Positions 26,321 through 35,600 of a DNA stretch of 64,000 nucleotides are shown piece by piece (positions within the stretch are counted from its first letter, which is position 1; the number at the start of each line of letters is the position of its first letter). The stretch is from Deltaproteobacteria bacterium (GTDB taxonomy: Bacteria > Bdellovibrionota > Bdellovibrionia > Bdellovibrionales > Bdellovibrionaceae), in assembly GCA_017302835.1 (NCBI GenBank), contig JAFLCC010000002.1, positions 283,113 through 347,112 on the forward strand. The letters run 5' to 3'. The translations under genes and the position numbers were made by a program. The notes under the pieces are model-generated. The model did no database searches and was not told the origin of the DNA. It saw only the letters and a program-made list of their open reading frames with translations.

Positions 26321-27134
26321 AAAAATTTCTTCTTTTGCTCCTAAAAACAAAAGTCACCCCAAGGCAGTGAATGGAAAATCGAATATCCAAAATATAAATT
26401 TAAAAAAACAGCGATGGGTTTCTGGCAATCATGCTGTTTTGGAAGTGCTTTCAGTACATCCTCGATCCATATTAAAAGTAATTTTTCAACAGGGATGGCA
26501 AGGGCTTCATTTGCAAAATGAGATCTATAAAAAAGTAAAGACATTGGCCATAGAAGTAGAAGAAAAACCTAAAGGCGTTTTGGATAAATTATTTTTAAAT
26601 CATCAGGGGTGTTTGGTCCTTGTCGAGGGAAGACCTAAGTTGTTAGATTCAAACTTGACCGCACCCTCTCAATTGTTGTTCTTGGATGGGATTGAAGACC
26701 CTCATAATTTAGGAGCTATTTGCAGAACCTCATGGCTTTTGGGAGTTCAGGGCATTTTTATTCCGGAAGATAGAGCTGTCGATATAACTCCAGCGGTGCA
26801 TAAAGTTGCCTGTGGAGGAGTTGAGCATGTTCCCATTTCAGTTGAGACACAGTTTAAGACGTCTCTAGAGAAATTTAAAGAAATGGGTTATTGGGTGTTC
26901 GGATTGAGTCATCAAGCTCAAAATTGCATTTTCGAACTTGAGATTCCCAAAAAAGTCATTTGGTGCGTAGGGGCTGAGGACAAAGGATTAAGAGGATCCA
27001 CGGAAAAATTATGTGATGATTTTGTGTCAATCCCTCAGGTCTCTTCTTCGGCAAGCTACAATGCCTCTGTGGCTGCAGGATTGGTGCTTTCCGAAGGTTA
27101 TAGACAACACAATTACGCATCAGGTCGTCCTTGA
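26307..27134 (+). CDS. rlmB: 23S rRNA 2'-O-methyltransferase, TrmH/RlmB family
   Basis: A GTG at 26307 with AAGGGTGG 8 nt upstream is the likely start; an in-frame GTG at 26295 would add only four residues. The protein of about 275 aa has a basic N-terminal tail, the SpoU substrate-binding domain (RWVSGNHAVLEVLS near 35) and the SPOUT knot methyltransferase. In that knot, motif 1 is GIEDPHNLGAICRT with N and R, and motif 3 is SSASYNASVAAGLVLSE. RlmB methylates G2251 in the peptidyl-transferase loop of 23S rRNA. Other TrmH members modify tRNA, so the exact substrate is not certain. It lies directly upstream of the tRNA-tuf cluster. Confidence 0.9.
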   Translation: MKQNRKISSFAPKNKSHPKAVNGKSNIQNINLKKQRWVSGNHAVLEVLSVHPRSILKVIFQQGWQGLHLQNEIYKKVKTLAIEVEEKPKGVLDKLFLNHQGCLVLVEGRPKLLDSNLTAPSQLLFLDGIEDPHNLGAICRTSWLLGVQGIFIPEDRAVDITPAVHKVACGGVEHVPISVETQFKTSLEKFKEMGYWVFGLSHQAQNCIFELEIPKKVIWCVGAEDKGLRGSTEKLCDDFVSIPQVSSSASYNASVAAGLVLSEGYRQHNYASGRP

Positions 27135-27150
27135 GTAATTATAATTCTCT

Positions 27151-27199
27151 TTGACTCTAAAACTATTTGCTCGTAAAAAGTTTCGGTTATCAAGATAAC
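27151..27199 (+). promoter_or_regulatory. Putative promoter and dyad upstream of the tRNA-tuf operon
   Basis: TTGACT (27151-27156) and a weak -10 TAAAAA (27174-27179) are spaced by 17 nt. Just downstream lies a perfect dyad, GTTATC-AA-GATAAC (27186-27199), ahead of the first tRNA at 27233. The dyad could be an operator or a 5' leader hairpin. Confidence 0.4.
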
Positions 27200-27232
27200 A
27201 ATTCAAGTATATTTTGATGTGCTGTTTTATGT

Positions 27233-27308
27233 GCTGGTTTAGCTCAATTGGTAGAGCAGCTGATTTGTAATCAGCAGGTTGCGGGTTCAAGTCCCATAAC
27301 CAGCTCCA
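27233..27308 (+). tRNA. trnT(ugu): tRNA-Thr (anticodon TGT)
   Basis: The cloverleaf is complete with 7-bp acceptor pairing GCTGGTT/AACCAGC, anticodon loop TTTGTAA and an encoded CCA. First of four tRNAs before tuf, in the order seen in E. coli thrU-tyrU-glyT-thrT-tufB. Confidence 0.96.
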
Positions 27309-27310
27309 TT

Positions 27311-27397
27311 GGACAGGTGCCCGAGTGGCTAAAGGGGGCAGACTGTAAATCTGCTGGCTTAACGTCTACGAAGGTTCGAATCCTTCCCTGTCCACCA
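27311..27397 (+). tRNA. trnY(gua): tRNA-Tyr (anticodon GTA)
   Basis: The acceptor GGACAGG/CCTGTCC pairs perfectly, the anticodon loop is CTGTAAA, and a long variable arm typical of class II tRNAs is present. CCA is encoded. It starts 2 nt after the preceding tRNA. Confidence 0.96.
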
Positions 27398-27438
27398 AAA
27401 TTCTTGCCCAGAATTTTGGTAGTATGAAGGGCAAAGTC

Positions 27439-27515
27439 GCGGGAGTAGCTCAATTGGCTAGAGTATCTGCCTTCCAAGCAGAGGGTTGCGGGTTCGAGAC
27501 CCGTCTCCCGCTCCA
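27439..27515 (+). tRNA. trnG(ucc): tRNA-Gly (anticodon TCC)
   Basis: The acceptor GCGGGAG/CTCCCGC is perfect, the anticodon loop is CTTCCAA, and CCA is encoded. A 41-nt spacer precedes it. Confidence 0.96.
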
Positions 27516-27585
27516 TTTTTAAGTTTGAGGTCGGTTTGATCTTGAGATCGGTCAGGCTGTATCTTTCTTAGGGGTGGGGTTATGT

Positions 27586-27660
27586 GCCCGTGTAGCTCAG
27601 TGGTAGAGCACACCCTTGGTAAGGGTGAGGTCGTCGGTTCGGCTCCGATCACGGGCTCCA
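27586..27660 (+). tRNA. trnT(ggu): tRNA-Thr (anticodon GGT)
   Basis: The acceptor GCCCGTG/CACGGGC is perfect, the anticodon loop is TTGGTAA, and CCA is encoded. It is the last tRNA before tuf, 109 nt upstream of the tuf ATG. Confidence 0.96.
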
Positions 27661-27700
27661 TTTGATGGCCATTATTTTAAAATGGGTGTTGAATTTTGAA

Positions 27701-27706
27701 TATAAT
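27701..27706 (+). promoter_or_regulatory. Isolated consensus -10 box before tuf
   Basis: A perfect TATAAT lies 64 nt before the tuf ATG, but no recognisable -35 occurs at 15-19 nt. It may be a weak internal promoter for tuf or a chance match in AT-rich DNA. Confidence 0.25.
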
Positions 27707-27769
27707 GAATTAGTATTGGATTTTTAGTTAATAAATATAAATAACAATTTATCTCTTCGGGAGGAAATA

Positions 27770-28960
27770 ATGTCTAAAGAGAAATTTAACCGTAATAAAC
27801 CTCATGTTAACATTGGAACCATTGGTCACGTCGATCATGGAAAAACAACTTTAACTGCAGCCATTACTACTACATTGGCGGCTGAGGGCAAATCTCAGGC
27901 TATGTCTTACGATCAAATCGATAAGTCTCCTGAAGAAAAAGAGCGTGGAATCACTATTTCTACAACTCACGTAGAGTATGAAACAGACAAACGGCACTAT
28001 GCTCACGTTGACTGTCCTGGACATGCTGACTATGTAAAAAATATGATAACAGGCGCCGCTCAAATGGATGGTGCTATTTTGGTGGTTTCTGCTGCAGATG
28101 GACCGATGCCCCAAACTAGGGAGCACATTCTTCTTGCAAGGCAAGTAGGGGTTCCTGCGTTAGTTGTATTTATGAATAAAGTGGATATGGTTGATGATAA
28201 GGATCTTCTAGAGCTTGTCGAGATGGAAGTGCGTGAGTTATTGAGTAAGTACGAATTTCCTGGCGATAAAATTCCTATAATTCTAGGTTCTGCTAAGTTA
28301 GCTTTGGAGGGTGATAACTCTGATTTGGGAAAACCATCTATTAAGCGATTGATGGACGCTTGTGATGCTTATATTCCTGAGCCTGTTCGTGCTACTGATA
28401 AAACATTTCTAATGCCAGTTGAGGATGTATTCTCAATTTCTGGTCGAGGAACTGTGGTTACTGGTCGTGTTGAGCGTGGAATTATCAAGGTAAATGAGGA
28501 AGTTGAAATCATAGGAATTAGACCTACTCAAAAAACAACTGTTACAGGCATAGAAATGTTCCGTAAACTTCTTGATGAGGGGCAGGCTGGAGACAATTGT
28601 GGAGTTCTTCTAAGGGGAACTAAAAAAGAAGATGTTGAGCGTGGGCAAGTTTTGGCTAAACCTGGTTCTGTAAAACCTCACAAAAAATTCAAAGCTGAAG
28701 CCTATATTCTTACAAAAGAAGAAGGCGGAAGACACACGCCCTTCTTTAATGGCTATCGTCCTCAGTTTTATTTCAGAACTACGGATGTAACAGGAGTTGT
28801 AACTTTGAAACAAGGAACAGAAATGGTTATGCCTGGTGACAGAGTTGAAATTAATGTTGAGTTAATTGCTCCAATTGCAATGGAAAAGGAACTTCGTTTT
28901 GCTATCCGTGAAGGTGGAAGAACTGTTGGTGCTGGAGTTGTTACTGAAATAGTTGAGTAA
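27770..28960 (+). CDS. tuf: Elongation factor Tu
   Basis: This 396-aa GTPase delivers aminoacyl-tRNA to the ribosome. G-motifs are intact: GHVDHGKT (about 18-25), DCPGHADY (about 80-87), NKVDMVD (about 135-141) and GSAKLAL (about 173-179). The switch I region RGITI and the C-terminal beta-barrels have family-typical sequence. The ribosome site GGGAGG is strong. It is the only tuf in the window and is preceded by four tRNAs and followed by tRNA-Trp, the conserved ancient arrangement. Confidence 0.99.
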   Translation: MSKEKFNRNKPHVNIGTIGHVDHGKTTLTAAITTTLAAEGKSQAMSYDQIDKSPEEKERGITISTTHVEYETDKRHYAHVDCPGHADYVKNMITGAAQMDGAILVVSAADGPMPQTREHILLARQVGVPALVVFMNKVDMVDDKDLLELVEMEVRELLSKYEFPGDKIPIILGSAKLALEGDNSDLGKPSIKRLMDACDAYIPEPVRATDKTFLMPVEDVFSISGRGTVVTGRVERGIIKVNEEVEIIGIRPTQKTTVTGIEMFRKLLDEGQAGDNCGVLLRGTKKEDVERGQVLAKPGSVKPHKKFKAEAYILTKEEGGRHTPFFNGYRPQFYFRTTDVTGVVTLKQGTEMVMPGDRVEINVELIAPIAMEKELRFAIREGGRTVGAGVVTEIVE

Positions 28961-28976
28961 TTTTTTAAAACTAATT

Positions 28977-29010
28977 AAGGCTACAGATGGAAGTTTGTAG
29001 CCTTTATATA
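28977..29010 (+). terminator. Hairpin between tuf and tRNA-Trp
   Basis: AAGGCTACA (28977-28985) and TGTAGCCTT (28996-29004) pair perfectly over 9 bp around a 10-nt loop. The sequence after it is TATATAAA, so the T-tract is poor. It may be a partial terminator or a processing/stabilising stem at the 3' end of the tuf message. Confidence 0.5.
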
Positions 29011-29011
29011 A

Positions 29012-29087
29012 AGGGCTGTAGCTCCAGCGGTAGAGCGAACGACTCCAAATCGTTAGGTCGCGGGTTCGAATCCCTCCGGCCCTGCCA
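29012..29087 (+). tRNA. trnW(cca): tRNA-Trp (anticodon CCA)
   Basis: The acceptor AGGGCTG/CGGCCCT pairs with one G-U, the anticodon loop is CTCCAAA, and CCA is encoded. It lies between tuf and secE as in many bacteria. Confidence 0.96.
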
Positions 29088-29158
29088 TTTTAAATAATTT
29101 CTTTAAAAATCAGTTGATTCTTCCATGTTAAAATAATCTAAATGAATTAAGGGATTTT

Positions 29159-29536
29159 ATGAATAAAACAAATAGTAAATTGCTGACAATTAGTTTCGCT
29201 TTGTTTTCATTTTTGATTGGATTCAGTCTTCATTTGATTCTTAAATCATTTTCTGGGGCTTTTGCTATTGTTGCTAGGCTGAATGAAAATGATTTGTTTA
29301 AACATGGTCTTCCGGTCATGATTGGTTTGGTCATATTTTTCTATTTGCAATTTAATAAGAAAACATTGGAGTGGGGAAGTGAAGTGGTTTTGGAAATCAC
29401 AAAGGTTGTATTCCCCACAAAGGCAGACACGACAGCGCTTACTATTGTTGTTGTTATTTTTGTTATGATTTCTTCTGTTATTATTACGTTGTTTGATTTT
29501 GTCTCCAACGCTATAGTCAAACATATTATTAATTAA
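29159..29536 (+). CDS. secE: Preprotein translocase subunit SecE
   Basis: This 125-aa membrane protein has three hydrophobic segments (about 8-28, 49-63, 94-116), as in E. coli SecE. The conserved amphipathic and terminal helix begins EVVLEITKVVFPTK (about 75-88). SecE clamps SecY in the inner-membrane translocon. The gene follows tRNA-Trp directly; rpmG (L33), often found just before secE, is not here. nusG starts 9 nt after its stop. Confidence 0.93.
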   Translation: MNKTNSKLLTISFALFSFLIGFSLHLILKSFSGAFAIVARLNENDLFKHGLPVMIGLVIFFYLQFNKKTLEWGSEVVLEITKVVFPTKADTTALTIVVVIFVMISSVIITLFDFVSNAIVKHIIN

Positions 29537-29545
29537 GGAGTTCGG

Positions 29546-30088
29546 ATGAACCAAGAATTTCCAAAAAAATGGTACATAGCAAATACTCAAACTGGATGTG
29601 AGCAAACGGCTAAATCTGCTATCGAAGAAAAAATAAGATCTTCTAAGATGGAAAAATATTTCGGTGAAATTTTAATACCTGCTGAAAATGTAGTTGAGTT
29701 GGTAAAAGGTCAAAAACAAACAAAATCAAGAAAATTTTTTCCTGGATATATTTTTATTCAGATGTATTTAAACGAAGAGACTTGGCATCTGGTAAAAAGT
29801 TCTTCAAAAGTATCTGGCTTTGTTGGTGGAAAAGTAAAGCCTCCAGAAGTTCCTGAGCATGAAGTTATGAGGGTAACTCAGCAAATGGCTGGGGTTTCTG
29901 AAAAGCCAAAACCAAAAATAAGATATTCGGTTGGCGATACGGTTGTCGTCGTTGACGGTCCTTTCAGTAATTTTAATGGGGTTGTTGAGGATATTAATGA
30001 AGATAAAGGAAAGGTTAAGGTTTCCGTAAGTATTTTTGGTAGGTCGACACCAGTAGAGTTAGATTTTGTTCAGGTAGATAAAAATTAA
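29546..30088 (+). CDS. nusG: Transcription termination/antitermination factor NusG
   Basis: This 180-aa protein has the NGN domain (WYIANTQTGCEQTAKSAIEE near 8-27, FFPGYIFIQM near 66-75) and a C-terminal KOW domain (VGDTVVVVDGPFSNFNGVV near 128-146). It binds RNA polymerase to suppress pausing and couples with Rho or ribosomal S10. A spacer of about 175 nt follows before rplK. Confidence 0.98.
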   Translation: MNQEFPKKWYIANTQTGCEQTAKSAIEEKIRSSKMEKYFGEILIPAENVVELVKGQKQTKSRKFFPGYIFIQMYLNEETWHLVKSSSKVSGFVGGKVKPPEVPEHEVMRVTQQMAGVSEKPKPKIRYSVGDTVVVVDGPFSNFNGVVEDINEDKGKVKVSVSIFGRSTPVELDFVQVDKN

Positions 30089-30090
30089 AT

Positions 30091-30138
30091 AGATTTTACT
30101 AAAAAAGACCACAAATTTGTATTTTTTCATTAAAATCT
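30091..30138 (+). promoter_or_regulatory. Long imperfect hairpin in the nusG-rplK spacer
   Basis: AGATTTTA (30091-30098) pairs with TAAAATCT (30131-30138). Inside it AAAAAA pairs with TTTTTT around the self-complementary ACAAATTTGT (30111-30120). The whole spacer (30089-30264) is extremely AT-rich. Downstream, TTGGAA-17 nt-TAGAAG is a weak promoter candidate for rplK. The hairpin may act as a terminator or leader structure. Confidence 0.35.
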
Positions 30139-30264
30139 AAATAAATTTCATCATTATTATAATTAATCATTTTAAGAAAATTAAAAAAAAATAAAATACT
30201 ATTTGGAATTTTCACTTTTTTAGAATAGAAGGTGGATTCGAATACATTTTGTAGGAGTGGGAAT

Positions 30265-30690
30265 ATGGCAAAAAAAGTTACAGGAATGATCAAATTGCAG
30301 ATTCCGGCAGGGAAGGCCAATCCGGCACCTCCCGTTGGACCGGCGCTCGGACAACATGGTGTAAATATAATGGAGTTTTGCAAACAGTTCAACGCGCGTA
30401 CTCAAAAAATGGGCGATGATATTATTCCTATAATAATCACTGTTTATCAGGATAGGTCCTTTACATTTATCACTAAGACTCCGCCAGTGTCATCTTTGTT
30501 AAAAAAGGCAGTTAAGATTCAATCTGGATCGAAACAGCCGCAAAAAGATAAGGTCGGCAAGGTGAAAATCAGTGATGTTAAGCAAATAGCAACAACAAAA
30601 TTACCTGATTTAAATTGTATAAAAGTTGAGTCTGGTATGTCGCAAGTTATAGGGACTGCTAAAAGCATGGGCCTGGAAATTCAGGAATAG
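30265..30690 (+). CDS. rplK: 50S ribosomal protein L11
   Basis: This 141-aa protein binds the GTPase-associated centre of 23S rRNA. The start at 30265 follows GTAGGAGTGGG and gives the canonical [16 protein letters not shown]; an in-frame extension to 30232 lacks support. Conserved [21 protein letters not shown] and the C-terminal KSMGLEI are present. Confidence 0.99.
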   Translation: MAKKVTGMIKLQIPAGKANPAPPVGPALGQHGVNIMEFCKQFNARTQKMGDDIIPIIITVYQDRSFTFITKTPPVSSLLKKAVKIQSGSKQPQKDKVGKVKISDVKQIATTKLPDLNCIKVESGMSQVIGTAKSMGLEIQE

Positions 30691-30699
30691 TAGGATTAT

Positions 30700-31401
30700 A
30701 TGTCAGGAAAAAAATATAAAAAAATGTCTGAAAAAGTTGATGCAAACAAAAAATATTCAATTGACGAAGCTTTTGGCTTGGTGGTTGAAACGGCTCCTGC
30801 CAAATTTGATGAATCTGTAGATGCGGCATTTAGGCTGGGCGTTGATCCTAAGCAGTCGGACCAGCAGGTTAGAGGCGCCATTGCTTTGCCAAATGGTTTG
30901 GGTAAGAAGGTTCGAGTTATTGTGTTTGCAAAAGGCCCTAAGGAGGCTGATGCAAAAAATGCTGGAGCAGACTTTGTCGGTGCTGACGATTTGGTTCAAA
31001 AGATTCAAGGCGGTTGGTTGGATTTTGATAAAGCTATAGCTACTCCGGATATGATGTCCACAGTTTCAAAGGTCGCTAAAATATTGGGACCTAGAGGCTT
31101 GATGCCAAACCCAAAGATTGGAACAGTTACTATGAATGTGGCTGAGGCCGTTACTGCTGAAAAAAAAGGCAAACTAGATTTTAGAGTTGATAAGGCGGGT
31201 ATTATCCATGCTTCTGTTGGTAAGAAGTCCATGGGTAGTGAAAAATTAAAAGAAAATTTTATGGCATTGTTAGGTGCTGTTCTTAGGGCAAAACCTTCTA
31301 CATCTAAAGGGCTATACATTAAATCAGTTGCAGTTTCGTCAACAATGGGGCCTGGGGTTAAGATTGATGCAAATGAGGCAATGGGAAATAAAGAAGATTA
31401 A
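30700..31401 (+). CDS. rplA: 50S ribosomal protein L1
   Basis: This 233-aa protein forms the L1 stalk and usually represses its own rplK-rplA message. Conserved GPRGLMPNPKIGTV (about 127-140) and the RVDKAGIIHASVGK block are present. It starts 9 nt after rplK. Confidence 0.99.
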   Translation: MSGKKYKKMSEKVDANKKYSIDEAFGLVVETAPAKFDESVDAAFRLGVDPKQSDQQVRGAIALPNGLGKKVRVIVFAKGPKEADAKNAGADFVGADDLVQKIQGGWLDFDKAIATPDMMSTVSKVAKILGPRGLMPNPKIGTVTMNVAEAVTAEKKGKLDFRVDKAGIIHASVGKKSMGSEKLKENFMALLGAVLRAKPSTSKGLYIKSVAVSSTMGPGVKIDANEAMGNKED

Positions 31402-31414
31402 TTAATATTAAAAT

Positions 31415-31500
31415 TATTGCGATCAGAGACAGTAGGTTCCGAAAGGTTTAATACATAAAGTGCCTACCGAGATTGACAAGCAGTCCTGCCTGTTCGCATT
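31415..31500 (+). promoter_or_regulatory. Ribosomal protein L10 leader
   Basis: Between rplA and rplJ, the elements GAGACAGTAGG and GTGCCTACCGAGATTG match the widely conserved L10-L12 leader. In that leader the L10(L12)4 complex binds the mRNA and represses rplJL. GTAGG and CCTAC can pair, and an outer stem can form between GCGA (31419-31422) and TCGC (31494-31497). Confidence 0.75.
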
Positions 31501-31524
31501 TATTCTATTGAAAGGAGGATGTTT

Positions 31525-32046
31525 GTGATTACACGTGCTGATAAAGAAAGTGAAGTAAAAATCATTTCTGAAAAGTTGGCCAAATCAAAAGCAGCTTTCA
31601 TTGTTGATTTTAAAGGTATGAAGGTGGATCAGGTTACTGATCTTCGAAAAAAACTTCACCCAGTAGAGTCTGAAATGAAAGTAGTAAGAAATACTCTTGC
31701 TAAGCGTGCTTTAAAAGATTTCCCTGTAATGAGTGACGCAATTTCTAGCGCATTTAAGGGAACTAACGCTTTTGTTTTTGCATATGGAGATGTTGCTGCT
31801 GCGGCCAAAACCCTGTCTGTGTTTGCAAAGGACATAGAAGTTTTTCAATTGAAATCAGGAGTTATGGATGGTCGTAAATTGGATGAGAAATCAATCAATT
31901 TTATAGCTACTTTGCCTGGAAAAGATCAATTGCGGGCCCAATTTCTTGCATTGTTAAATACTCCTGCAACTCAAGTTGTTAGAGTTCTTAATGAAGTGCC
32001 TACGGCGCTTGCGAGAGTTTTAAAAGCAAAATCTGAAATAAATTAA
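31525..32046 (+). CDS. rplJ: 50S ribosomal protein L10
   Basis: This protein of about 173 aa anchors L7/L12 dimers to the ribosome. A start at GTG 31525 is preferred because AGGAGG ends directly against the in-frame ATG at 31519, too close to use, but lies 6 nt before the GTG. Conserved features include [21 protein letters not shown] and [11 protein letters not shown]. It is preceded by the L10 leader and followed by rplL after 33 nt. Confidence 0.96.
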   Translation: MITRADKESEVKIISEKLAKSKAAFIVDFKGMKVDQVTDLRKKLHPVESEMKVVRNTLAKRALKDFPVMSDAISSAFKGTNAFVFAYGDVAAAAKTLSVFAKDIEVFQLKSGVMDGRKLDEKSINFIATLPGKDQLRAQFLALLNTPATQVVRVLNEVPTALARVLKAKSEIN

Positions 32047-32079
32047 ATTAATTATTAAAAATAAACTAGGAGAATTAAA

Positions 32080-32454
32080 ATGGCATTATCAAATGAACAA
32101 TTAGTAGAAGAATTATCACAAAAGACAGTCCTCGAGATTGCTGAGCTTGTTAAGTTATTAGAAGGCAAGTGGGGCGTTTCTGCGGCGGCACCTGTAGCCG
32201 TTGCGGCAGCTGGTGGTGGAGCAGCTGCTCCCGTTGAAGAAAAAACTGCATTTGATGTAGTTTTGGTAGATGCGGGCGCTAATAAAATCAATGTTATTAA
32301 GGAAGTGAGAGCAATAACTGGATTGGGACTTGCTGAAGCTAAAGCTTTAGTGGAAGCAGGAAATAAAACAGTTAAAGAAGGAGCGACTAAAGACGACGCT
32401 GAGAAAATTAAAAAACAATTAGAAACTGCTGGTGCTAAAGTACTAGTTAAGTAA
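32080..32454 (+). CDS. rplL: 50S ribosomal protein L7/L12
   Basis: This 124-aa acidic stalk protein has an N-terminal dimerisation helix, an alanine/glycine-rich hinge (about 42-60) and the C-terminal domain that recruits translation factors ([21 protein letters not shown]). The gene is preceded by AGGAG. Confidence 0.99.
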   Translation: MALSNEQLVEELSQKTVLEIAELVKLLEGKWGVSAAAPVAVAAAGGGAAAPVEEKTAFDVVLVDAGANKINVIKEVRAITGLGLAEAKALVEAGNKTVKEGATKDDAEKIKKQLETAGAKVLVK

Positions 32455-32461
32455 TATATGA

Positions 32462-32498
32462 ATGGGGCTATGCTATGTGCAGAGCTCCATTTTTTTTA
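32462..32498 (+). terminator. Attenuator-like terminator between rplL and rpoB
   Basis: ATGGGGCT (32462-32469) pairs with AGCTCCAT (32483-32490), including one G-U, and is followed at once by a run of T. This is the site where E. coli has the rplL-rpoB attenuator, which lets ribosomal genes be expressed more than RNA polymerase. The function here is inferred. Confidence 0.75.
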
Positions 32499-32604
32499 TT
32501 AGCCAAATGCGCATTAAATCTATAGACATATAGATTGCTCATCTTTGATGTTGTGGTTGATTTATTTAGAATTTTTATTTTAGCTCTATAAATTGGGAGA
32601 ATTA

Positions 32605-35600
32605 ATGGACCAAACCCCTATTGCTGCCTCGAATGTACGTATACGTAAATCTTTTGCAAAAAACAAACAACTTATAGACATACCTAATTTGATAGAACTT
32701 CAAAAGAGCTCTTATGAGGCATTTTTGCAAAAAAATGTTGATCCTGACAGGCGTGGAATTCTTGGTTTAAATGGAGTATTTAAGGGAGTTTTTCCTGTTA
32801 GTGATTTTAATAATACGGCTAGTTTGGAGTTTGTAAGCTATACCTTGGAGCCAGCAAAATATGATGTGGACGAGTGTCGCCAGAGGGGGATGACGTTTGC
32901 TTCTCCGATAAAAGTAACTTTGCGGTTGATAGTTTTTGATGTGGATGAAGAGTCTGATGCTAAAAGTATACGTGATGTAAAAGAGCAGGAAGTATATTTG
33001 GGTGAAATACCACTTATGACTTCAAATGGTTCATTTATTATAAATGGAACTGAAAGGGTTGTTGTATCGCAATTGCATCGTTCTCCGGGTGTCTTTTTTG
33101 ACCATGATGGCGGAAAAAATAATGCAAGTGGAAAGCTAATTTATTCAGCTAGAGTTATACCATATAGAGGATCTTGGTTGGATGTGGAATTCGACCAAAA
33201 AGATTTAATCCATGTTAGAATTGATAGAAGAAGGAAGTTTCCTGTTACCATATTGTTGAAAGCTCTTGGCTACAATACTGAACAACTTCTTGAGTATTTT
33301 TATGATTTAGACGAAGTGTCTGTTATTGGTGGAAAATTATTTAGAAAACTGGAAATTGACCGAATGTCTGGTCAAAGAGCTTTGGCTGATATTTTAGATC
33401 CAAAGACAGGTGAGCCTATTGTGAGATCTGGAAGAAGGATCACCAGGGCCATCGTGAAAAAAATTAAAGAAATAAATTTAACTGAATTAGAGGTTAGTCC
33501 TAGTGATTTAGAAGGTAAGGTTTTGGCTAAGCCACTGATTGATGAGTCAACTGGCGAAATTATTGCCGATGCTAATTCTGAACTTAATAGTGGTTTTATT
33601 AAAAAGGCAATAGAGGCAGGAATTGATAAATTCTTTTTAATATTTTTTGATGGTTTGACTGTAGGGCCCTATTTAAGAAACACCTTGCTCGTTGATAAGG
33701 TCAATAATAAGGATGAGGCTCTTGTTGAAATATATAAAAGGTTAAGGCCAGGGGAGCCGCCTACATTGGATGCTTCGGCAGCATATTTTCAAAAATTATT
33801 TTTTGACCCAGAAACCTATGATTTGTCCGAGGTTGGTAGGATTAAAATTAATCATAAGTTTGGTATTAGTATGGAGGAGTGTCCCCCCTCGTTTAGAATT
33901 TTAACTAAGAATGATATTTTGAGTACGGTGAAGACAATGATCGACTTGAAAAACGGTAAAGGCGTTGTCGATGATATTGATCATTTGGGAAATCGTCGTG
34001 TAAGATCAGTTGGTGAGTTGTTAGAAAATCAATATCGAATTGGTTTGGTTCGAATGGAACGGGCTATTCGAGAGAGAATGAGTTTGCAAGACGTTGAGAC
34101 CATGATGCCTCATGATTTGGTTAATGCTAAGCCAGTAAATGCTGTAGTTAAGGAATTTTTTGGTTCTTCGCAGTTATCGCAGTTTATGGATCAAACTAAC
34201 CCATTGTCTGAAATCACACATAAGCGAAGACTGTCAGCCTTAGGGCCAGGAGGTCTAACAAGAGATCGTGCTGGTTTTGAAGTTCGAGATGTTCATCCTA
34301 CTCATTATGGTAGAATATGTCCAATTGAAACTCCAGAGGGGCCAAATATAGGATTAATCGCATCCTTGGCTACGTATGCAAGAATTAACAACTATGGTTT
34401 CATTGAAACTCCGTACAGAAAAGTAGACGCTGGTAAAATTTCTCCAGAAATTACCTACATGTCTGCTCTTGAAGAGGCCGGTCACTTAAAGGCCCAGGCA
34501 ACTGAAGATAATTTAGGTACCTCAGTTATTCAGTCTCAAATAGTGACGGTGAGAAGAGATGGCGAGTACGAATCTGTAGATAAGGATAAAGTTTCTTTAA
34601 TTGACGTTTCTCCTTCTCAATTGGTATCTATTGCGGCGTCTTTAATCCCTTTTTTGGAGCATGATGACGCAAATCGAGCTCTGATGGGTTCAAACATGCA
34701 ACGGCAAGCTGTTCCTTTGTTAAGATCTAGGGCGCCCCTGGTAGGAACCGGAGTGGAAAGACTTGTCGCGAGAGATTCAGGTACCTCTGTTGTGGCTACA
34801 AATGATGGTATTGTTGAAGAAATCGATGCCGCTAGAATTGTAGTGCGAAGATTTGCAAAGGGTGGCGAGCTAGGCGCTAATGTTGATATTTACAATTTAA
34901 TTAAATATCAACGAACAAATCAAAATACGTGTTTTAATCAAAAACCAATAGTCAAATTGGGTGATATTGTTAGAAAAGGTGATATCATCGCGGATGGTCC
35001 TTCAACTGAATTGGGTGAATTGGCGCTAGGCCAAAATATCCTCGTGGCGTTCACTCCATGGATGGGATATAACTTCGAAGATTCAATTTTAATTTCTGAA
35101 AGGTTGCTACACGAAGATACTTACACTTCTATTCACATTGAGGAGTTTGAGTGTATTGCGCGAGATACAAAGCTAGGTAAGGAAGAGATTTCTAGAGATA
35201 TTGCTAATGTTGGTGAGGAAGCTCTCAAAGATCTTGATTCTTCTGGTATTATTAGAATTGGTGCTGATGTTAGGCCAGGCTATATTCTTGTAGGGAAAGT
35301 CACGCCTAAAGGGGAGACTCAATTGTCTCCTGAAGAAAAATTATTAAGAGCTATTTTCGGTGAAAAAGCTGGGGATGTTAGAGATACTTCTTTAAGAGTT
35401 CCATCGGGTGTTTATGGAACAGTTATTGATGCTCAAGTCTACTCTCGTGAGGGTTCAGAGCGAGACGAGCGATTGAGTTCCATTATTGAGGAAAAAAAGA
35501 AAAAATTAGAGAAAGATTTATCTGTTGAAATAAATGTTATTAAAAATAATGCCATCGAAAAATTAAAATCAATTATTGTTGGGAAAAAAACTACCGGTGT

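Noticed and set aside
27271..27661. Two minus-strand frames covering the tRNA genes
   Set aside because: They are the complement of four clear tRNA cloverleaves. Such frames are frequently mis-annotated as proteins.
34160..34250. Possible rifampicin-resistance change in rpoB
   Set aside because: The region follows the wild-type pattern; the small differences are outside the known resistance residues.
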